Shown: positions 1-11,310, numbered from the stretch's first letter. The stretch is 64,000 bases of DNA from Streptantibioticus rubrisoli (GCF_024436055.1 NZ_JANFNH010000034.1:1-64000); one strand, 5' to 3'. Numbers and translations are program-made. The notes: generated by a model not told the origin, from the letters alone.

Positions 1-86
1 GCCCCCAGCCACGCCGCAAGCACCGTCAGCCGCGCCGCACCTGCCCCCAGCCCGTCCCACGCACCCCCGTCCCCTCCCACGCCCCC
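1..86. other. C-rich intergenic tail, no gene seen
   Basis: These bases are C-rich (runs of CCCC and CCTCCC) and lie downstream of the minus-strand regulator stop. I see no start with a ribosome binding site and no recognisable protein. It may hold a terminator for the regulator or the end of a gene outside the window, but nothing here decides it. Confidence 0.4.
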
Positions 87-1085
87 TCAGTCCCAGTCCC
101 AGGTGATCCCCAGCACCCCCGCGCGGACCTCGGGTTGCACCAGATGCACCGTCCGGTGTGCGTTGAGCGTCAGCTCAACTAGCCCATCCCGGGCGGCACT
201 TGGGGATGTACGGGTGAAGCGGCGGCAGCGCACCGGCAGGGCGCAACGGTCGAAGGCGATCTGCAGCACGTAGTCACCACCCCCGTAGGTGAAGCCCCGC
301 ACGTACTCGTCGGACGGTGCGCCGGTGCCGTCTTCGAACCGGTAGCCGAGTACCGCGGTGTCGCCGGTGCGCAGTCGGGCGTCGAGGAGCAGCTCCGCGA
401 CGATCATCCCGGAGTCGGCGTGCCTACGGACCCTGCCCACGCGGCAGTTGTTGACCGCTGTGACGCGTATTCGGTCCACGTCGCACCCCGGGTCGCCCTG
501 GTGGATGCTGAGGTAGCGGTCGACGCCGTCGCGGTGGGCGCGCACCACGTGGTGCGAGTCGCGGTACAGCAGTTCACGGTGGGCGCCGATGCGCACCTGC
601 TCGTAGTGGGCGACGGTGTGCAACCCGCCGTCTGTGGGCGCCTCCAGACCGGCGAGGAGGGTTTCGAGTGCCGATGCCGGTGCCAGCACGCTGCGGTAGG
701 GGCGGGCGACCGGTTGTTCGGTGCTGGGTGGTCCCAGCAGTCTGGTCAGGGCGTGTGCGGGTAGTTCCAGTACCTCTTCGAGCGCGGTGACGGCGCGCAG
801 TGACTCGGGGCGGTCGGGGCGCCGGATGCCGCGCTGCCAGTAGCTCAGGCTGGTCACCCCCACTCTTATGCCGCGTTGGGCGAGCCGGTGTTGGACCCGG
901 CTGAGGGCCAGGCCCCGGGCGGCGAGGGCGGCGCGCAGCGCGACCGGGAACGGGCCGGTGTGCAGCGCGTCGGCCAGGTCGGCTTCCAGGCGGCTGGTTT
1001 GGTGTGCTCTGGGTCGGGCCGGATTGCCCTTTGAATTCGCTTGTTGTAGGCCTTGTTGGGCTGGCTCTGCTGACTGTGCTGGCAT
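87..1085 (-). CDS. putative DNA-binding regulator
   Basis: 332-aa protein. Residues about 40-115 look like a helix-turn-helix unit of the XRE type: an arginine/leucine-rich helix, a turn, then a recognition-like stretch (SLSYWQRGIRRPDRPES) and a leucine-rich helix. The rest, about residues 130-332, is a beta-rich domain that I do not recognise, with no transmembrane segment. It is transcribed away from the secreted protease gene at 1372, and the shared 286-bp spacer holds repeated GTGTTCACA elements, so control of the protease pair, itself, or both is a reasonable inference. The DNA-binding call rests on pattern only; the effector domain function is unknown. The ATG start is the first in the frame. 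Confidence 0.6.
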   Translation of the reverse strand: MPAQSAEPAQQGLQQANSKGNPARPRAHQTSRLEADLADALHTGPFPVALRAALAARGLALSRVQHRLAQRGIRVGVTSLSYWQRGIRRPDRPESLRAVTALEEVLELPAHALTRLLGPPSTEQPVARPYRSVLAPASALETLLAGLEAPTDGGLHTVAHYEQVRIGAHRELLYRDSHHVVRAHRDGVDRYLSIHQGDPGCDVDRIRVTAVNNCRVGRVRRHADSGMIVAELLLDARLRTGDTAVLGYRFEDGTGAPSDEYVRGFTYGGGDYVLQIAFDRCALPVRCRRFTRTSPSAARDGLVELTLNAHRTVHLVQPEVRAGVLGITWDWD

Positions 1086-1371
1086 GGTTCCTTCCCCGCG
1101 TCTGGTGAAAGCCGTTGCCGCAGGCGGCGATTGCCGCGCTGGCGTTGTGGTGTGGTGTGGTGTGAACGTTTACTTCCGGGCGCGCGGGACCGGTATCCGC
1201 GTGCCGGGGGCATCCGCTGTTATCGGCGGTGTGTTCACAAAGTACGGCTGGTGTTCACACCCCAGCCACCCCTGTGGATAACTTCATTGACCTGAACCCG
1301 ACAACTGCCTGATGCTGCTGTCGCAGCGTCCGGACGCGCTCCTCCATCAGCCCCTGACAGCGAGGAACGCC
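1086..1371. promoter_or_regulatory. divergent promoter region with repeated GTGTTCACA
   Basis: This 286-bp spacer separates the minus-strand regulator from the plus-strand protease gene. GTGTTCACA occurs at 1231-1239 and again at 1251-1259, a 20-bp period (about two helical turns), and the inverse TGTGAAC occurs at 1161-1167 after a GTGTG-rich run. This arrangement is typical of a regulator operator, but the binding protein is inferred only from position. No clear -35/-10 pair was assigned. Confidence 0.45.
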
Positions 1372-1977
1372 ATGTTCAAAACCCCCCACCTCGGGCCGCC
1401 CGGCCAAGGCCGCAGACGCTTCGCGGCGGCGGCCCTGGCGCTGGTAGCGGCACTGTCCGCGAGCATCGCGACGGCCGACGGCGCGAGTGCGGACAGCGGC
1501 TCGAAGCAACTGAACGTCACCATGCAGGCGCAGCAGCAGAGCAACTGGTGCTGGGCCGCCAGTGGCAACACCATCGCCACCTGGTTCGGTCGCGACTACA
1601 CCCAGAACCAGTTCTGCGACGCCGCCTTCAACGAGCCGCAGGGCACCCAGTGCGGCAACTGGCAGGCGGCACTGGACGATGTGCAGAACGCCCTGGACTG
1701 GATGGGCATCAACCCCGGTTCATATGTGACCGGTTATCTGCGCTACAGCACGGTGCAGAGCGAAATCGACGCCAACCGCCCGATCGAGACCCGTATCGAG
1801 TGGAGTTCCGGTGGTGGGCACATGCACGTGCTGTACGGGTACGACACCTCCAGCAACTGGGTGTACTGGGGAGACCCGTGGCCGTCCAACTACCGCTACA
1901 ACTGGGCGGATTACAACTACTACGTGAGCAACGACTCGTTCACGTGGACCCACTCGCTCTACCGGATCGGAGCGTGA
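1372..1977 (+). CDS. secreted papain-like cysteine protease (C39/C70-like)
   Basis: 201-aa secreted protein. Residues 1 to about 42 form a signal peptide with an arginine-rich start (RRR) and an alanine-rich core ending near ADG/ADS. The mature part has papain-like catalytic elements in order: Cys60 in QQSNWCWAAS, His150 in GGGHMHVLYGYD and Asp168 in YWGDPW. This fits the bacterial papain-like family (AvrRpt2/C39-like), with the cysteine following a QQ-SNWCWAAS block that shapes the oxyanion hole. The start was placed at ATG 1372 because GAGGAA lies 5 bases upstream; the frame is open further 5' but that part is not signal-like. The next gene begins 5 bases after the stop, so the two are likely co-transcribed. 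Substrate unknown. Confidence 0.8.
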   Translation: MFKTPHLGPPGQGRRRFAAAALALVAALSASIATADGASADSGSKQLNVTMQAQQQSNWCWAASGNTIATWFGRDYTQNQFCDAAFNEPQGTQCGNWQAALDDVQNALDWMGINPGSYVTGYLRYSTVQSEIDANRPIETRIEWSSGGGHMHVLYGYDTSSNWVYWGDPWPSNYRYNWADYNYYVSNDSFTWTHSLYRIGA

Positions 1978-1982
1978 CCGCC

Positions 1983-2789
1983 ATGAACCCGATCCGCGGG
2001 TGCGCCGCCGGTCTGCTGGCGGCCACCGTGCTGACCGTCGGTGCCGCCTCCGTGGCGCACGCCGACTCCCCGTCCGTCCCGGCCCCGTTCACCGCGGCGC
2101 AGACCGCCCAGGCGCGCGCCGCGGCAAACGCCCCGGCCACCCTGGCCACGCTCTCGCGGTTCTTCGCCCGCGACGGCAGGCACCCGGCGGCGGCCGCCCA
2201 ACCGCGTCTGGCCGGGCCGACCGTCACCGTGTTCACCCTCGACCCCGGATTCGTCGCCGGACGCGCGGGCGCCCCGGTGGCCGATCCGGACTTCCTCGCC
2301 AGCAAGGCGGTCTCCGCGGACGGCCAGGCCGCCTCGCTGTGGACGGTGCGTACCGCCACCGGCTGGAAGGTCGTCAACATCGCCACCGGTGGTGACGAGG
2401 TCGACCGCGTCACCGCGGCGCACGGAGACGGCACGGTCTTCCGTGAACCGCAGATCGACGCCTGGTACGTGCTGCGTTCCGGGCGGGTGCTGCCGCTGGA
2501 CGCCGAGGCGCGGCACGCGGTGGGCGCCGACGGTGTCACGCTCGCCGACTACCAGCGGCTGGTGCACCGCGAGTACGGCGACAAGCTGCCGGGCTCGGCG
2601 TATGACCGGGCTGGCAGGGCCGGTGGCTACGGCGGCCAGGCCGCCCCGGCCGCCGTAGTGCGCGAACCGGCCGCCGCCACCGGCGCATCGGCCGCCGCGG
2701 CCGGTACCGCCGCCGCGGCGGGCGTGCTGCTCGCCGGGGCCGCGGCCCTCGCCGCCCGCCGGTTGCGCCGCTCCCACCGCACCGCCTGA
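1983..2789 (+). CDS. exported, C-terminally membrane-anchored partner protein
   Basis: 268-aa protein of unknown family. Residues 1-28 are a clear signal peptide (cleavage near AHA-DS). The body is Ala/Pro-rich with a compact domain around residues 75-200 (VTVFTLDPGFV, SLWTVRTATGWKVVNIA). The C-terminus has an alanine-rich transmembrane helix (about residues 232-258) followed by RRLRRS, a stop-transfer tail; there is no LPXTG or LAXTG motif. The frame is open upstream inside the protease gene but the signal peptide fixes ATG 1983. It sits 5 bases behind the protease, suggesting a paired role as inhibitor, substrate, chaperone or surface receptor; none of these is shown by sequence. Confidence 0.7.
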   Translation: MNPIRGCAAGLLAATVLTVGAASVAHADSPSVPAPFTAAQTAQARAAANAPATLATLSRFFARDGRHPAAAAQPRLAGPTVTVFTLDPGFVAGRAGAPVADPDFLASKAVSADGQAASLWTVRTATGWKVVNIATGGDEVDRVTAAHGDGTVFREPQIDAWYVLRSGRVLPLDAEARHAVGADGVTLADYQRLVHREYGDKLPGSAYDRAGRAGGYGGQAAPAAVVREPAAATGASAAAAGTAAAAGVLLAGAAALAARRLRRSHRTA

Positions 2790-2872
2790 CCCGCACCCGC
2801 CCCGCACCGGGCGTTCCGGCCCCGGTGGTGCCCCCACGCGCCGCCGGGGCCGGGATTGTCGGTGGGCGCCAG

Positions 2873-2886
2873 TAGGGTTGACCTCA
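2873..2886 (+). promoter_or_regulatory. candidate -10 element for leaderless uvrC
   Basis: TAGGGT at 2873-2878 ends 7 bases before the uvrC ATG at 2886, the spacing expected if transcription starts at the A of the start codon. No ribosome binding site is visible before the ATG, which supports a leaderless message. No good -35 match was found. Confidence 0.45.
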
Positions 2887-5000
2887 TGGCCGACCCCTCC
2901 AGCTACCGCCCGAAGCCGGGGCAGATCCCGGACTCTCCCGGGGTGTACAGGTTCCGCGACGAGCACGGTCGTGTGATCTACGTCGGCAAGGCCAAGAGCC
3001 TGCGGCAGCGGCTCTCCTCGTACTTCCAGGACCTCGCCGGACTGCACCCGCGCACCCGGACCATGGTCACCACAGCCGCCTCCGTGGAGTGGACGGTGGT
3101 CACCACCGAGGTCGAGGCGCTGCAGCTGGAGTACTCCTGGATCAAGGAGTTCGACCCGCGGTTCAACGTCAAGTACCGCGACGACAAGAGCTATCCGTCG
3201 CTCGCCGTCACGATGAACGAGCAGTTCCCGCGTGTTCAGGTGATGCGCGGCCCGAAGCGCAGGGGCGTACGGTACTTCGGGCCGTACGCGCACGCGTGGG
3301 CGATCCGCGAGACGGTCGACCTGCTGCTGCGGGTCTTCCCCGTGCGCACCTGTTCCGCCGGGGTGCTCAAGCGCTCGCAGCAGATCGGCCGCCCCTGTCT
3401 GCTCGGTTACATCGGCAAGTGCTCCGCGCCCTGCGTGGGCAAGGTGACCGCCGAGGAACACCGCGAACTGGCCGAGGAGTTCTGCGACTTCATGGCCGGG
3501 CACACCGGCACCTATCTGCGCCGCCTTGAGCGGCGGATGCAGGAGGCGGCGGCCGAGATGGAGTACGAGAGGGCGGCCCGGCTGCGCGATGACATCGAGG
3601 CGCTCAAGCGTGCGATGGAGAAGAACGCGGTGGTGCTCGCCGACGCCACCGACGCCGACCTGATCGCCGTCGCCGAGGACGAACTCGAAGCCGCCGTGCA
3701 GATCTTCCACGTACGCGGCGGGCGGGTGCGCGGCCAGCGCGGCTGGGTCACCGACAAGGTGGAGGCGGTCGACACCGCCGGGCTGGTCGAGCACGCCCTC
3801 CAGCAGCTCTATGGCGAGGAGAGCGGAGACACCGCCGGAGCGGGCGGGAGCGGAGGTGTGCCCAAGGAGGTGCTGGTACCGGCGCTGCCCGATCCTGTCG
3901 AGCCGCTGGCGCAGTGGCTGACCGCACGGCGCGGGTCCAACGTCAGCCTGCGCGTGCCGCAGCGCGGCGACAAGAAGGACCTGATGGCCACCGTGCAGCG
4001 CAACGCCCAGCAGGCGCTGGCGCTGCACAAGACCAAGCGCGCCTCGGACCTGACCACCCGCTCGCGCGCCCTGGAGGAGATCGCCGAGGCGCTTGGGCTG
4101 GACTCGGCGCCGCTGCGCATCGAGTGCTTCGACATCTCGCACCTGCACGGCGAGGACGTGGTGGCGTCCATGGTCGTGTTCGAGGACGGGCTCGCTCGTA
4201 AGAGTGAGTACCGGCGCTTCCAGATCAAGACGTTCCAGGGGCAGGACGACGTACGGGCCATGCACGAGGTGGTCTCCCGGCGGTTCCGCCGCTATCTGCG
4301 GGAGATGCAGAAGGCCGGGGAGTGGGGGCTCGCCGAGGGCGGGGCAGAGCGGGAGCAGGACGCGGCTGCCCATGAGGATCTGGACGCGGCGGTGGGCGGC
4401 CCGATCGACCCGGACACCGGTCGGCCGCGCAGGTTCGCCTACCCCCCGCAGCTGCTGGTGGTGGATGGCGGCCAGCCGCAGGTCGCGGCGGCCCGGCGGG
4501 CACTGGACGAGCTGGGCATCGAGGACGTCGCGGTCTGCGGCCTGGCCAAGCGCCTGGAGGAGGTGTGGTTGCCGGCCCAGGAGGACCCGGTGATCCTGCC
4601 CCGCACCAGCGAGGGCCTGTACCTGCTGCAGCGGGTGCGGGACGAGGCGCACCGCTTCGCCATCAGGTACCAGCGCGGCAAGCGCGGCAAGGCGATGAGG
4701 GCCGGTGCGCTGGACGCCGTCGCCGGGCTGGGGGAGACCCGTAAGCAGGCGCTGCTGAAGCACTTCGGCTCCCTCAAGCGGCTGCGTGCCGCCACCATCG
4801 ACGAGATCTGCGCGGTCCCGGGCATAGGCCGCAAGACGGCTGAAGCCGTCGCCGCGACGCTCGCCCAGGCTTCACCTGCTGTTCCCGCTGTCAACACCGC
4901 CACAGGAGAGATCATGGAAGACGAGCTGGCGGCCACGCAGGGGACCGCCCAGGGAACGCCTCCGGCGGAGCCGGGGGACGAACGGGGGCTGGAAAGATGA
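2886..5000 (+). CDS. uvrC: excinuclease ABC subunit C
   Basis: 704-aa UvrC, the nuclease that makes both incisions around bulky DNA lesions recognised by UvrAB. The N-terminal GIY-YIG domain is visible (PGVYRF and [14 protein letters not shown], residues about 18-45). A UVR motif ([15 protein letters not shown]) lies near residue 230, the RNase H-like nuclease half follows with [17 protein letters not shown] and [10 protein letters not shown], and a C-terminal helix-hairpin-helix pair ([12 protein letters not shown]) ends the conserved part. Length is at the upper end for the family because of acidic Streptomyces-type insertions near residues 320 and 490. ATG 2886 was chosen over an upstream in-frame start because it matches the conserved N-terminus and the leaderless -10. 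Its stop overlaps the rapZ start (ATGA). Confidence 0.97.
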   Translation: MADPSSYRPKPGQIPDSPGVYRFRDEHGRVIYVGKAKSLRQRLSSYFQDLAGLHPRTRTMVTTAASVEWTVVTTEVEALQLEYSWIKEFDPRFNVKYRDDKSYPSLAVTMNEQFPRVQVMRGPKRRGVRYFGPYAHAWAIRETVDLLLRVFPVRTCSAGVLKRSQQIGRPCLLGYIGKCSAPCVGKVTAEEHRELAEEFCDFMAGHTGTYLRRLERRMQEAAAEMEYERAARLRDDIEALKRAMEKNAVVLADATDADLIAVAEDELEAAVQIFHVRGGRVRGQRGWVTDKVEAVDTAGLVEHALQQLYGEESGDTAGAGGSGGVPKEVLVPALPDPVEPLAQWLTARRGSNVSLRVPQRGDKKDLMATVQRNAQQALALHKTKRASDLTTRSRALEEIAEALGLDSAPLRIECFDISHLHGEDVVASMVVFEDGLARKSEYRRFQIKTFQGQDDVRAMHEVVSRRFRRYLREMQKAGEWGLAEGGAEREQDAAAHEDLDAAVGGPIDPDTGRPRRFAYPPQLLVVDGGQPQVAAARRALDELGIEDVAVCGLAKRLEEVWLPAQEDPVILPRTSEGLYLLQRVRDEAHRFAIRYQRGKRGKAMRAGALDAVAGLGETRKQALLKHFGSLKRLRAATIDEICAVPGIGRKTAEAVAATLAQASPAVPAVNTATGEIMEDELAATQGTAQGTPPAEPGDERGLER

Positions 5001-5938
5001 ACCAGGTCAATCACAGCGATGACCACGACACGTACGGAGCACAGGTGACGACGGGCGGAGCGGGCGAAGCTGCCGAGGCCATCCCGGAACTGGTGATCAT
5101 CTCGGGCATGTCCGGGGCGGGCCGCAGCACGGCGGCCAAGTGTCTGGAGGACCTCGGGTGGTTCGTGGTCGACAACCTGCCGCCCGCGCTGATCCCCACC
5201 ATGGTCGACCTCGGTGCCCGCTCCCAGGGCAACGTGGCGCGGATCGCGGTGGTGGTGGACGTGCGCGGCCGCCGCTTCTTCGACAACCTGCGCGAGTCGC
5301 TCGCCGACCTGGACACCAAGAGTGTCAAGCGCCGGGTGCTGTTCCTTGAGGCCTCCGACGACGCGCTGGTGCGCCGCTTCGAGTCGGTGCGCCGCCCGCA
5401 CCCGCTGCAGGGTGACGGCCGCATCGTGGACGGCATCGCCCAGGAGCGCGACCTGCTGCGCGAGCTGCGCGGCGAGGCCGACCTGGTGATCGACACCTCC
5501 AGTCTCAACGTGCACGAGCTGCGGGCGAAGATGGACGCCCAGTTCGCCGGTGAGGAGGAGCCGGAGCTGCGGGCGACCGTGATGTCGTTCGGCTTCAAGT
5601 ACGGGCTGCCGGTCGACGCCGATCTGGTGGTCGACTGCCGCTTCCTGCCCAACCCGCACTGGGTTCCGGAGCTGCGCCCGTTCACCGGCCTCAACGACGA
5701 GGTCGCCACCTATGTGTTCAACCAGCCCGGCGCCAAGGAGTTCCTGGACCGCTACGCGGAGCTGCTGCACATCATCGCCGCCGGATACCGGCGCGAGGGC
5801 AAGCGCTATGTGACCATCGCGGTCGGCTGCACCGGCGGCAAGCACCGCAGCGTCGCCATGTCGGAGCGGCTGGCCCGGCGGCTGTCCTCGGACGGGGTGG
5901 AGACCGTTGTGGTCCATCGCGACATGGGGCGCGAGTGA
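4997..5938 (+). CDS. rapZ: RapZ/YvcJ family P-loop RNA-binding ATPase
   Basis: 313-aa protein of the RapZ (YvcJ) family, a nucleotide-binding protein that in enterobacteria is an RNase adapter controlling amino-sugar synthesis and in actinobacteria is of less certain role. The Walker A-like [10 protein letters not shown] is followed directly by the family block [10 protein letters not shown]. The C-terminal domain carries the conserved [17 protein letters not shown]. The first 30 residues are a variable extension. The ATG overlaps the uvrC stop by 4 bases, and the 3' end overlaps yvcK (GTGA), so the set is translationally coupled. The uvrC-rapZ-yvcK-whiA order is conserved in actinobacteria. 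Confidence 0.95.
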   Translation: MNQVNHSDDHDTYGAQVTTGGAGEAAEAIPELVIISGMSGAGRSTAAKCLEDLGWFVVDNLPPALIPTMVDLGARSQGNVARIAVVVDVRGRRFFDNLRESLADLDTKSVKRRVLFLEASDDALVRRFESVRRPHPLQGDGRIVDGIAQERDLLRELRGEADLVIDTSSLNVHELRAKMDAQFAGEEEPELRATVMSFGFKYGLPVDADLVVDCRFLPNPHWVPELRPFTGLNDEVATYVFNQPGAKEFLDRYAELLHIIAAGYRREGKRYVTIAVGCTGGKHRSVAMSERLARRLSSDGVETVVVHRDMGRE

Positions 5939-6948
5939 TCACTTCCAGGACCACCAGGCGGCTGCGCCGCACCACCCGTCGCTCCGGTGCCACCCCGAAG
6001 GTGGTGGCGCTCGGCGGCGGTCACGGACTGTCCGCCTCGCTCGCCGCGCTGCGCCGGATCACCCAGGACCTGACCGCCGTGGTCACCGTCGCCGACGACG
6101 GCGGCTCCAGCGGCAGGCTCCGTGACGAACTGGGCGTACTGCCCCCCGGGGACCTGCGCAAGGCGCTGGCCGCGCTGTGCGGGGACGACGAGTGGGGGCG
6201 CACCTGGTCACGGGTGATCCAACACCGGTTCACCAGTAAGGGTGAGATGCACGGGCACGCGGTCGGCAACTTGCTGATCGTCGCCCTGTGGGAGCAACTG
6301 GGCGATCCGGTGGCCGCGCTGGAGTGGGTGGGCCGACTGCTGGGCGCGCACGGCCGGGTGCTGCCGATGTCCGCGGTCCCGCTGGAACTGCAGGCCACCG
6401 TGCGCGGCCACGACCCGGCGCACCCGGACGCGATCAGCACGGTGCGCGGGCAGGCGACGGTCGCGCTCACCCCGGGCGAGGTGCAGGAGGTACGGGTGGT
6501 GCCGCAGGACCCGCCCGCGGTGCCGCAGGCCGTGCAGGCGGTGCTGGACGCGGACTGGGTGGTGCTCGGCCCCGGCTCCTGGTTCTCCTCGGTCATACCG
6601 CACCTGCTGGTTCCTGAGCTGGCCGAGGCGCTGATGCAGACCCGGGCGCGCCGGGTGCTGACGCTCAACCTGGCACCGCAGCCCGGAGAGACCGAAGGTT
6701 TTTCTCCGCAGCGTCACTTGGAGGTTTTGGCCCGACACGCCCCTAAACTCACCATCGACGTGGTGCTGGCCGACAAGGCCGCCGTTCCCGACCGCGAGAG
6801 CCTTGACCAGGCCGCCGCGCGCCTGGGCGGCACGGTCGAGCTGGCCGCGGTCGCCGCCCCGGACGGGCCGCGGCACGACCCCGAGCAGCTGGCCGCCGCG
6901 TATGACCGGATTTTTCGGATGCATGGAAGGATCGGCCCATGGCGATGA
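5935..6948 (+). CDS. yvcK: YvcK/CofD-like gluconeogenesis factor
   Basis: 337-aa protein of the YvcK family (CofD-like fold) that binds UDP-sugars and influences carbon use and cell-wall growth. The nucleotide-sugar site motif [16 protein letters not shown] is at residues about 22-37, followed by [17 protein letters not shown] and [14 protein letters not shown] second conserved strand reads [19 protein letters not shown]. The GTG start overlaps the rapZ stop in GTGA. The final 10 bases overlap whiA. Nothing suggests damage, and family membership is clear. Confidence 0.94.
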   Translation: MITSRTTRRLRRTTRRSGATPKVVALGGGHGLSASLAALRRITQDLTAVVTVADDGGSSGRLRDELGVLPPGDLRKALAALCGDDEWGRTWSRVIQHRFTSKGEMHGHAVGNLLIVALWEQLGDPVAALEWVGRLLGAHGRVLPMSAVPLELQATVRGHDPAHPDAISTVRGQATVALTPGEVQEVRVVPQDPPAVPQAVQAVLDADWVVLGPGSWFSSVIPHLLVPELAEALMQTRARRVLTLNLAPQPGETEGFSPQRHLEVLARHAPKLTIDVVLADKAAVPDRESLDQAAARLGGTVELAAVAAPDGPRHDPEQLAAAYDRIFRMHGRIGPWR

Positions 6949-7916
6949 CGGCAGCGGTGAAGGACGAGATCTCCCGGCTCCCCGTCACCCGTACCTGCTG
7001 CCGCAAGGCGGAGGTGTCGTCGATCCTGCGGTTCGCGGGCGGGCTCCATCTCGTCAGCGGCCGCATCGTGATCGAGGCGGAGCTGGACACCGGTATCGCG
7101 GCCCGGCGCCTGCGCAAGGACATCCTGGAGATCTTCGGTCACCCCTCCGACCTGGTGGTGATGGCCCCCGGTGGGCTGCGCAGGGGCAGCCGCTATGTGG
7201 TGCGGGTGGTCGCCGGGGGCGACCAGCTGGCCCGGCAGACCGGTCTGGTGGACGGCCGGGGCCGCCCGATCCGCGGACTGCCGCCGCAGGTGGTGTCCGG
7301 GGCCACCTGCGACGCCGAGGCCGCCTGGCGCGGCGCGTTCCTGGCGCACGGCTCGCTGACGGAGCCAGGCCGCTCGTCCTCCCTGGAGGTGACCTGCCCC
7401 GGCCCCGAGGCGGCCCTCGCCCTGGTCGGCGCGGCCCGGAGGCTCGGTATCCCGTCCAAGGCCCGCGAGGTGCGCGGCGTTGACCGCGTGGTGGTACGGG
7501 ACGGTGACGCGATCGGCGCGCTGCTGACCCGGCTCGGGGCGCACGAATCGGTGCTGGCGTGGGAGGAGCGCCGGATGCGCCGCGAGGTGCGGGCCACCGC
7601 CAACCGGCTGGCCAACTTCGACGACGCCAACCTGCGGCGCTCCGCGCGGGCCGCGGTCGCCGCGGGGGCGCGGGTGCAGCGGGCGCTGGAGATCCTCGGG
7701 GACGAGGTGCCCGAGCACCTGGCCGCCGCCGGGCGGTTGCGGATGGATCACAAGCAGGCGTCGCTTGAGGAACTGGGGTCGTTGGCGGATCCGCCGCTGA
7801 CCAAGGACGCGGTCGCCGGACGCATTCGGCGGCTGCTGGCGATGGCGGACAAGCGGGCCGCGGATCTGGGGATTCCGGGGACGGAGTCCAATCTGACCGA
7901 GGAGATGGTCGGCTAA
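6939..7916 (+). CDS. whiA: sporulation transcription factor WhiA
   Basis: 325-aa WhiA, the DNA-binding protein that with WhiB switches aerial hyphae to sporulation septation in Streptomyces. The N-terminal half is the LAGLIDADG-like fold ([18 protein letters not shown]; later GAFLAHGSL), and the C-terminal helix-turn-helix domain carries [14 protein letters not shown] and [21 protein letters not shown]. The ATG lies inside the end of yvcK; a second ATG at 6945 is possible. Length and motifs match the family. Its place as last gene in the uvrC-rapZ-yvcK chain is the usual actinobacterial arrangement. Confidence 0.97.
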   Translation: MAMTAAVKDEISRLPVTRTCCRKAEVSSILRFAGGLHLVSGRIVIEAELDTGIAARRLRKDILEIFGHPSDLVVMAPGGLRRGSRYVVRVVAGGDQLARQTGLVDGRGRPIRGLPPQVVSGATCDAEAAWRGAFLAHGSLTEPGRSSSLEVTCPGPEAALALVGAARRLGIPSKAREVRGVDRVVVRDGDAIGALLTRLGAHESVLAWEERRMRREVRATANRLANFDDANLRRSARAAVAAGARVQRALEILGDEVPEHLAAAGRLRMDHKQASLEELGSLADPPLTKDAVAGRIRRLLAMADKRAADLGIPGTESNLTEEMVG

Positions 7917-7987
7917 CTGCCGCGTGGCGGCGGGGGGTTGGGGGTGCCTGCGGCGGGCCTGTTCCCCTATCCCGCCCCTTCCCTGAA

Positions 7988-8006
7988 CTGGGGGCTCCGC
8001 CCCCAG
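7988..8006. terminator. hairpin after whiA
   Basis: CTGGGGGC and GCCCCCAG form a perfect 8-bp stem with a TCC loop, 72 bases past the whiA stop. There is no T-tract, as is usual for GC-rich actinobacterial terminators. Confidence 0.5.
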
Positions 8007-8014
8007 ACCCCTGG

Positions 8015-8059
8015 CGTTGTGCCCACCCGTTCCGCCCTGCGGAACGACTGCCCACAACG
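8015..8059. repeat. dispersed palindromic repeat copy
   Basis: A nested palindrome: an outer 7-bp stem (CGTTGTG/CACAACG) and an inner 8-bp stem (CGTTCCGC/GCGGAACG, loop CCT). Seventeen bases of it (GTGCCCACCCGTTCCGC) recur exactly at 59328-59344 inside cobB, so it belongs to a dispersed repeat family in this genome. Confidence 0.6.
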
Positions 8060-8120
8060 TGGCGGGGCAGCGGGCCGGAAAGCGGGCGTGCTCGATGTCA
8101 CTCTGGACATCCGGGCGAGG

Positions 8121-9200
<1,080 letters not shown>

Positions 9201-9221
9201 CCACCGCGTAGATTGTGACCG

Positions 9222-9265
9222 ACGGGGCCGCTCGCACGACGCGCATGTCGTACGGGCGGCCCCGT
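9222..9265. terminator. gap-pgk intercistronic hairpin
   Basis: ACGGGGCCGC (9222-9231) pairs perfectly with GCGGCCCCGT (9256-9265), with an inner ACGAC/GTCGT stem at 9236-9251. It starts 21 bases after the gap stop and ends 11 bases before the pgk ribosome site, so it is likely an attenuating terminator or message stabiliser. Confidence 0.6.
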
Positions 9266-9289
9266 GCCACGACCCAGGAGCCCTTCACC

Positions 9290-10492
9290 ATGAAGACGAT
9301 CGACGACCTGGAGGTCGCCGGACGACGGGTGTTCGTCCGCGCCGACCTCAACGTCCCGCTGGACGGTGACCAGATCACCGACGACGGCCGGATCCGCGCC
9401 GCCGTACCGACCATCACCAAGCTCGCCGAGCGCGGCGCGAAGGTGATCGTCGCCTCCCACCTCGGCCGCCCCAAGGGCGCGCCGGACCCGCAGTACTCGC
9501 TCGCGCCGGTCGCCAGGCGGCTCGGCGAACTCCTCGGCAAGCCGGTCGCGTTCGCGACCGACACCGTGGGTGACAGCGCGAAGGCCACCGTCGCCGCCCT
9601 GGCCGACGGCGAGGTCACGCTGCTGGAGAACCTGCGCTTCAACGCAGGCGAGACCGCCAAGGACGACGCCGAACGCGGCGCGTTCGCCGACGAGTTGGCC
9701 GCGCTGGCCGACGCCTACGTCGGCGACGGCTTCGGCGCCGTGCACCGCAAGCACGCCTCGGTGTACGACCTGCCGGCACGGCTGCCGCACGCCGCCGGTG
9801 ACCTGATCGCCACCGAACTCGGGGTGCTCAAGAAGCTCACCGAGGACGTGAACCGCCCGTACGTGGTGGTGCTCGGCGGCGCCAAGGTCTCCGACAAGCT
9901 CGCCGTCATCGACCAGTTGCTCGGCAAGGCGGACCGGCTGCTGATCGGCGGCGGCATGGCGTACACCTTCTTGAAGGCCAATGGCCACGAGGTGGGCAGG
10001 AGCCTGCTGCAGCAGGACCAGATCCCGGCCGTCGAAGAGTACCTGGCGCGCGCCGAGAAGAACGGCGTCGAACTGGTGCTGCCGGTCGACGTGTTGGCCT
10101 CGGACGACTTCCCGGACCTGAAGACCAAGGCCCCGGCCGACTACGTCACGGTCGACGCCGACAAGATCCCCTCCGACAAGGAGGGCCTGGACATCGGCCC
10201 GAGGACCCGCGAACTGTTCGCCTCGAAGATCGCGGACGCCGCGACGGTGTTCTGGAACGGCCCGATGGGTGTCTTCGAGCATCCCGACTTCGCCGGGGGC
10301 ACCAGCGCCGTCGCCCAGGCCCTGGTGGACAGCGACGGCTTCACCGTCGTCGGCGGCGGCGACTCGGCCGCCGCCGTACGCACCCTGGGCTTCGACGAGA
10401 ACGCCTTCGGCCACATCTCGACCGGTGGCGGCGCCAGCCTGGAGTACCTCGAAGGCAAGACGCTGCCCGGCCTCGCCGCACTGGAGGACTGA
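9290..10492 (+). CDS. pgk: phosphoglycerate kinase
   Basis: 400-aa phosphoglycerate kinase, making ATP from 1,3-bisphosphoglycerate in the cytosol. The N-terminal signature [14 protein letters not shown], the substrate-binding [15 protein letters not shown], and the C-terminal GGGDSAAAV loop (nucleotide domain) are all present in order. Start at ATG 9290 follows GGAG at 9277-9280 and matches the usual N-terminus; the open frame runs 75 bases further 5' through the hairpin. It is followed at 7 bases by tpiA, so the two are one unit. Confidence 0.98.
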   Translation: MKTIDDLEVAGRRVFVRADLNVPLDGDQITDDGRIRAAVPTITKLAERGAKVIVASHLGRPKGAPDPQYSLAPVARRLGELLGKPVAFATDTVGDSAKATVAALADGEVTLLENLRFNAGETAKDDAERGAFADELAALADAYVGDGFGAVHRKHASVYDLPARLPHAAGDLIATELGVLKKLTEDVNRPYVVVLGGAKVSDKLAVIDQLLGKADRLLIGGGMAYTFLKANGHEVGRSLLQQDQIPAVEEYLARAEKNGVELVLPVDVLASDDFPDLKTKAPADYVTVDADKIPSDKEGLDIGPRTRELFASKIADAATVFWNGPMGVFEHPDFAGGTSAVAQALVDSDGFTVVGGGDSAAAVRTLGFDENAFGHISTGGGASLEYLEGKTLPGLAALED

Positions 10493-10499
10493 CCCCCCG

Positions 10500-11285
10500 A
10501 TGAGCAACCGCACGCCGATCATGGCGGGCAACTGGAAGATGAACCTCAACCACCTTGAGGCCATCGCGCACGTCCAGAAGCTCGCCTTCGCCCTGACCGA
10601 CAAGGACTACGAGGCCGTTGAGGTCGCGGTCCTGCCGCCGTTCACCGACCTGCGCTCGGTGCAGACCCTGGTCGACGGCGACAAGCTGAAGATCAAGTAC
10701 GGTGCGCAGGACCTGTCCGCGCACGAGTCCGGCGCGTACACCGGGGAGATCTCCGGTGCCATGCTCGCCAAGCTCAAGTGCGCCTTCGTGGTCATCGGCC
10801 ACAGCGAGCGCCGCCAGTACCACGGCGAGGACGACGCGCTGGTCAACGCCAAGGTGAAGGCCGCCTACCAGCACGGCCTGACCCCGATCCTGTGCGTGGG
10901 CGAGGGCCTGGACGTCCGCCGGGCGGGCAACCAGGTCGCGCACACCCTCGCTCAGGTCGACGGCGCCCTGAAGGACATCCCGGCCGACCAGGTGCGCTCC
11001 ATCGTCATCGCCTACGAGCCGGTGTGGGCGATCGGCACCGGCGAGGTCGCCACGCCCGCCGACGCCCAGGAGGTCTGCGGGGCGATCCGCGGCCGCCTGG
11101 TCGAGCTGTACGGCCAGGAGGTGGCCGACGAGGTGCGCATCCAGTACGGCGGCTCGGTGAAGTCCGGCAACATCGCCGCGATCATGGCACAGCCCGACGT
11201 GGACGGTGCGCTGGTCGGCGGGGCCTCGCTGGACGCCGAGGAGTTCGTCAAGATCGTCCGCTTCGCTGACCAGGCAGTAGGCTGA
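10500..11285 (+). CDS. tpiA: triosephosphate isomerase
   Basis: 261-aa TIM-barrel enzyme interconverting dihydroxyacetone phosphate and glyceraldehyde 3-phosphate. The N-terminal MAGNWKMN supplies the catalytic lysine, GHSERR the histidine, and [10 protein letters not shown] the catalytic glutamate loop; the phosphate-binding YGGSV and GGASLD follow. ATG 10500 lies 7 bases after the pgk stop. The frame is open far upstream within pgk, but the conserved start fixes this choice. Confidence 0.98.
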   Translation: MSNRTPIMAGNWKMNLNHLEAIAHVQKLAFALTDKDYEAVEVAVLPPFTDLRSVQTLVDGDKLKIKYGAQDLSAHESGAYTGEISGAMLAKLKCAFVVIGHSERRQYHGEDDALVNAKVKAAYQHGLTPILCVGEGLDVRRAGNQVAHTLAQVDGALKDIPADQVRSIVIAYEPVWAIGTGEVATPADAQEVCGAIRGRLVELYGQEVADEVRIQYGGSVKSGNIAAIMAQPDVDGALVGGASLDAEEFVKIVRFADQAVG

Positions 11286-11310
11286 CGGCCTCGTTCCGAA
11301 GTACGCTTGC

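Noticed and set aside
1959-4763. 934-codon minus-strand frame opposite uvrC
   Set aside because: Antisense shadow of uvrC caused by third-position GC bias; no homology-like motif, no start context, and uvrC is certain.
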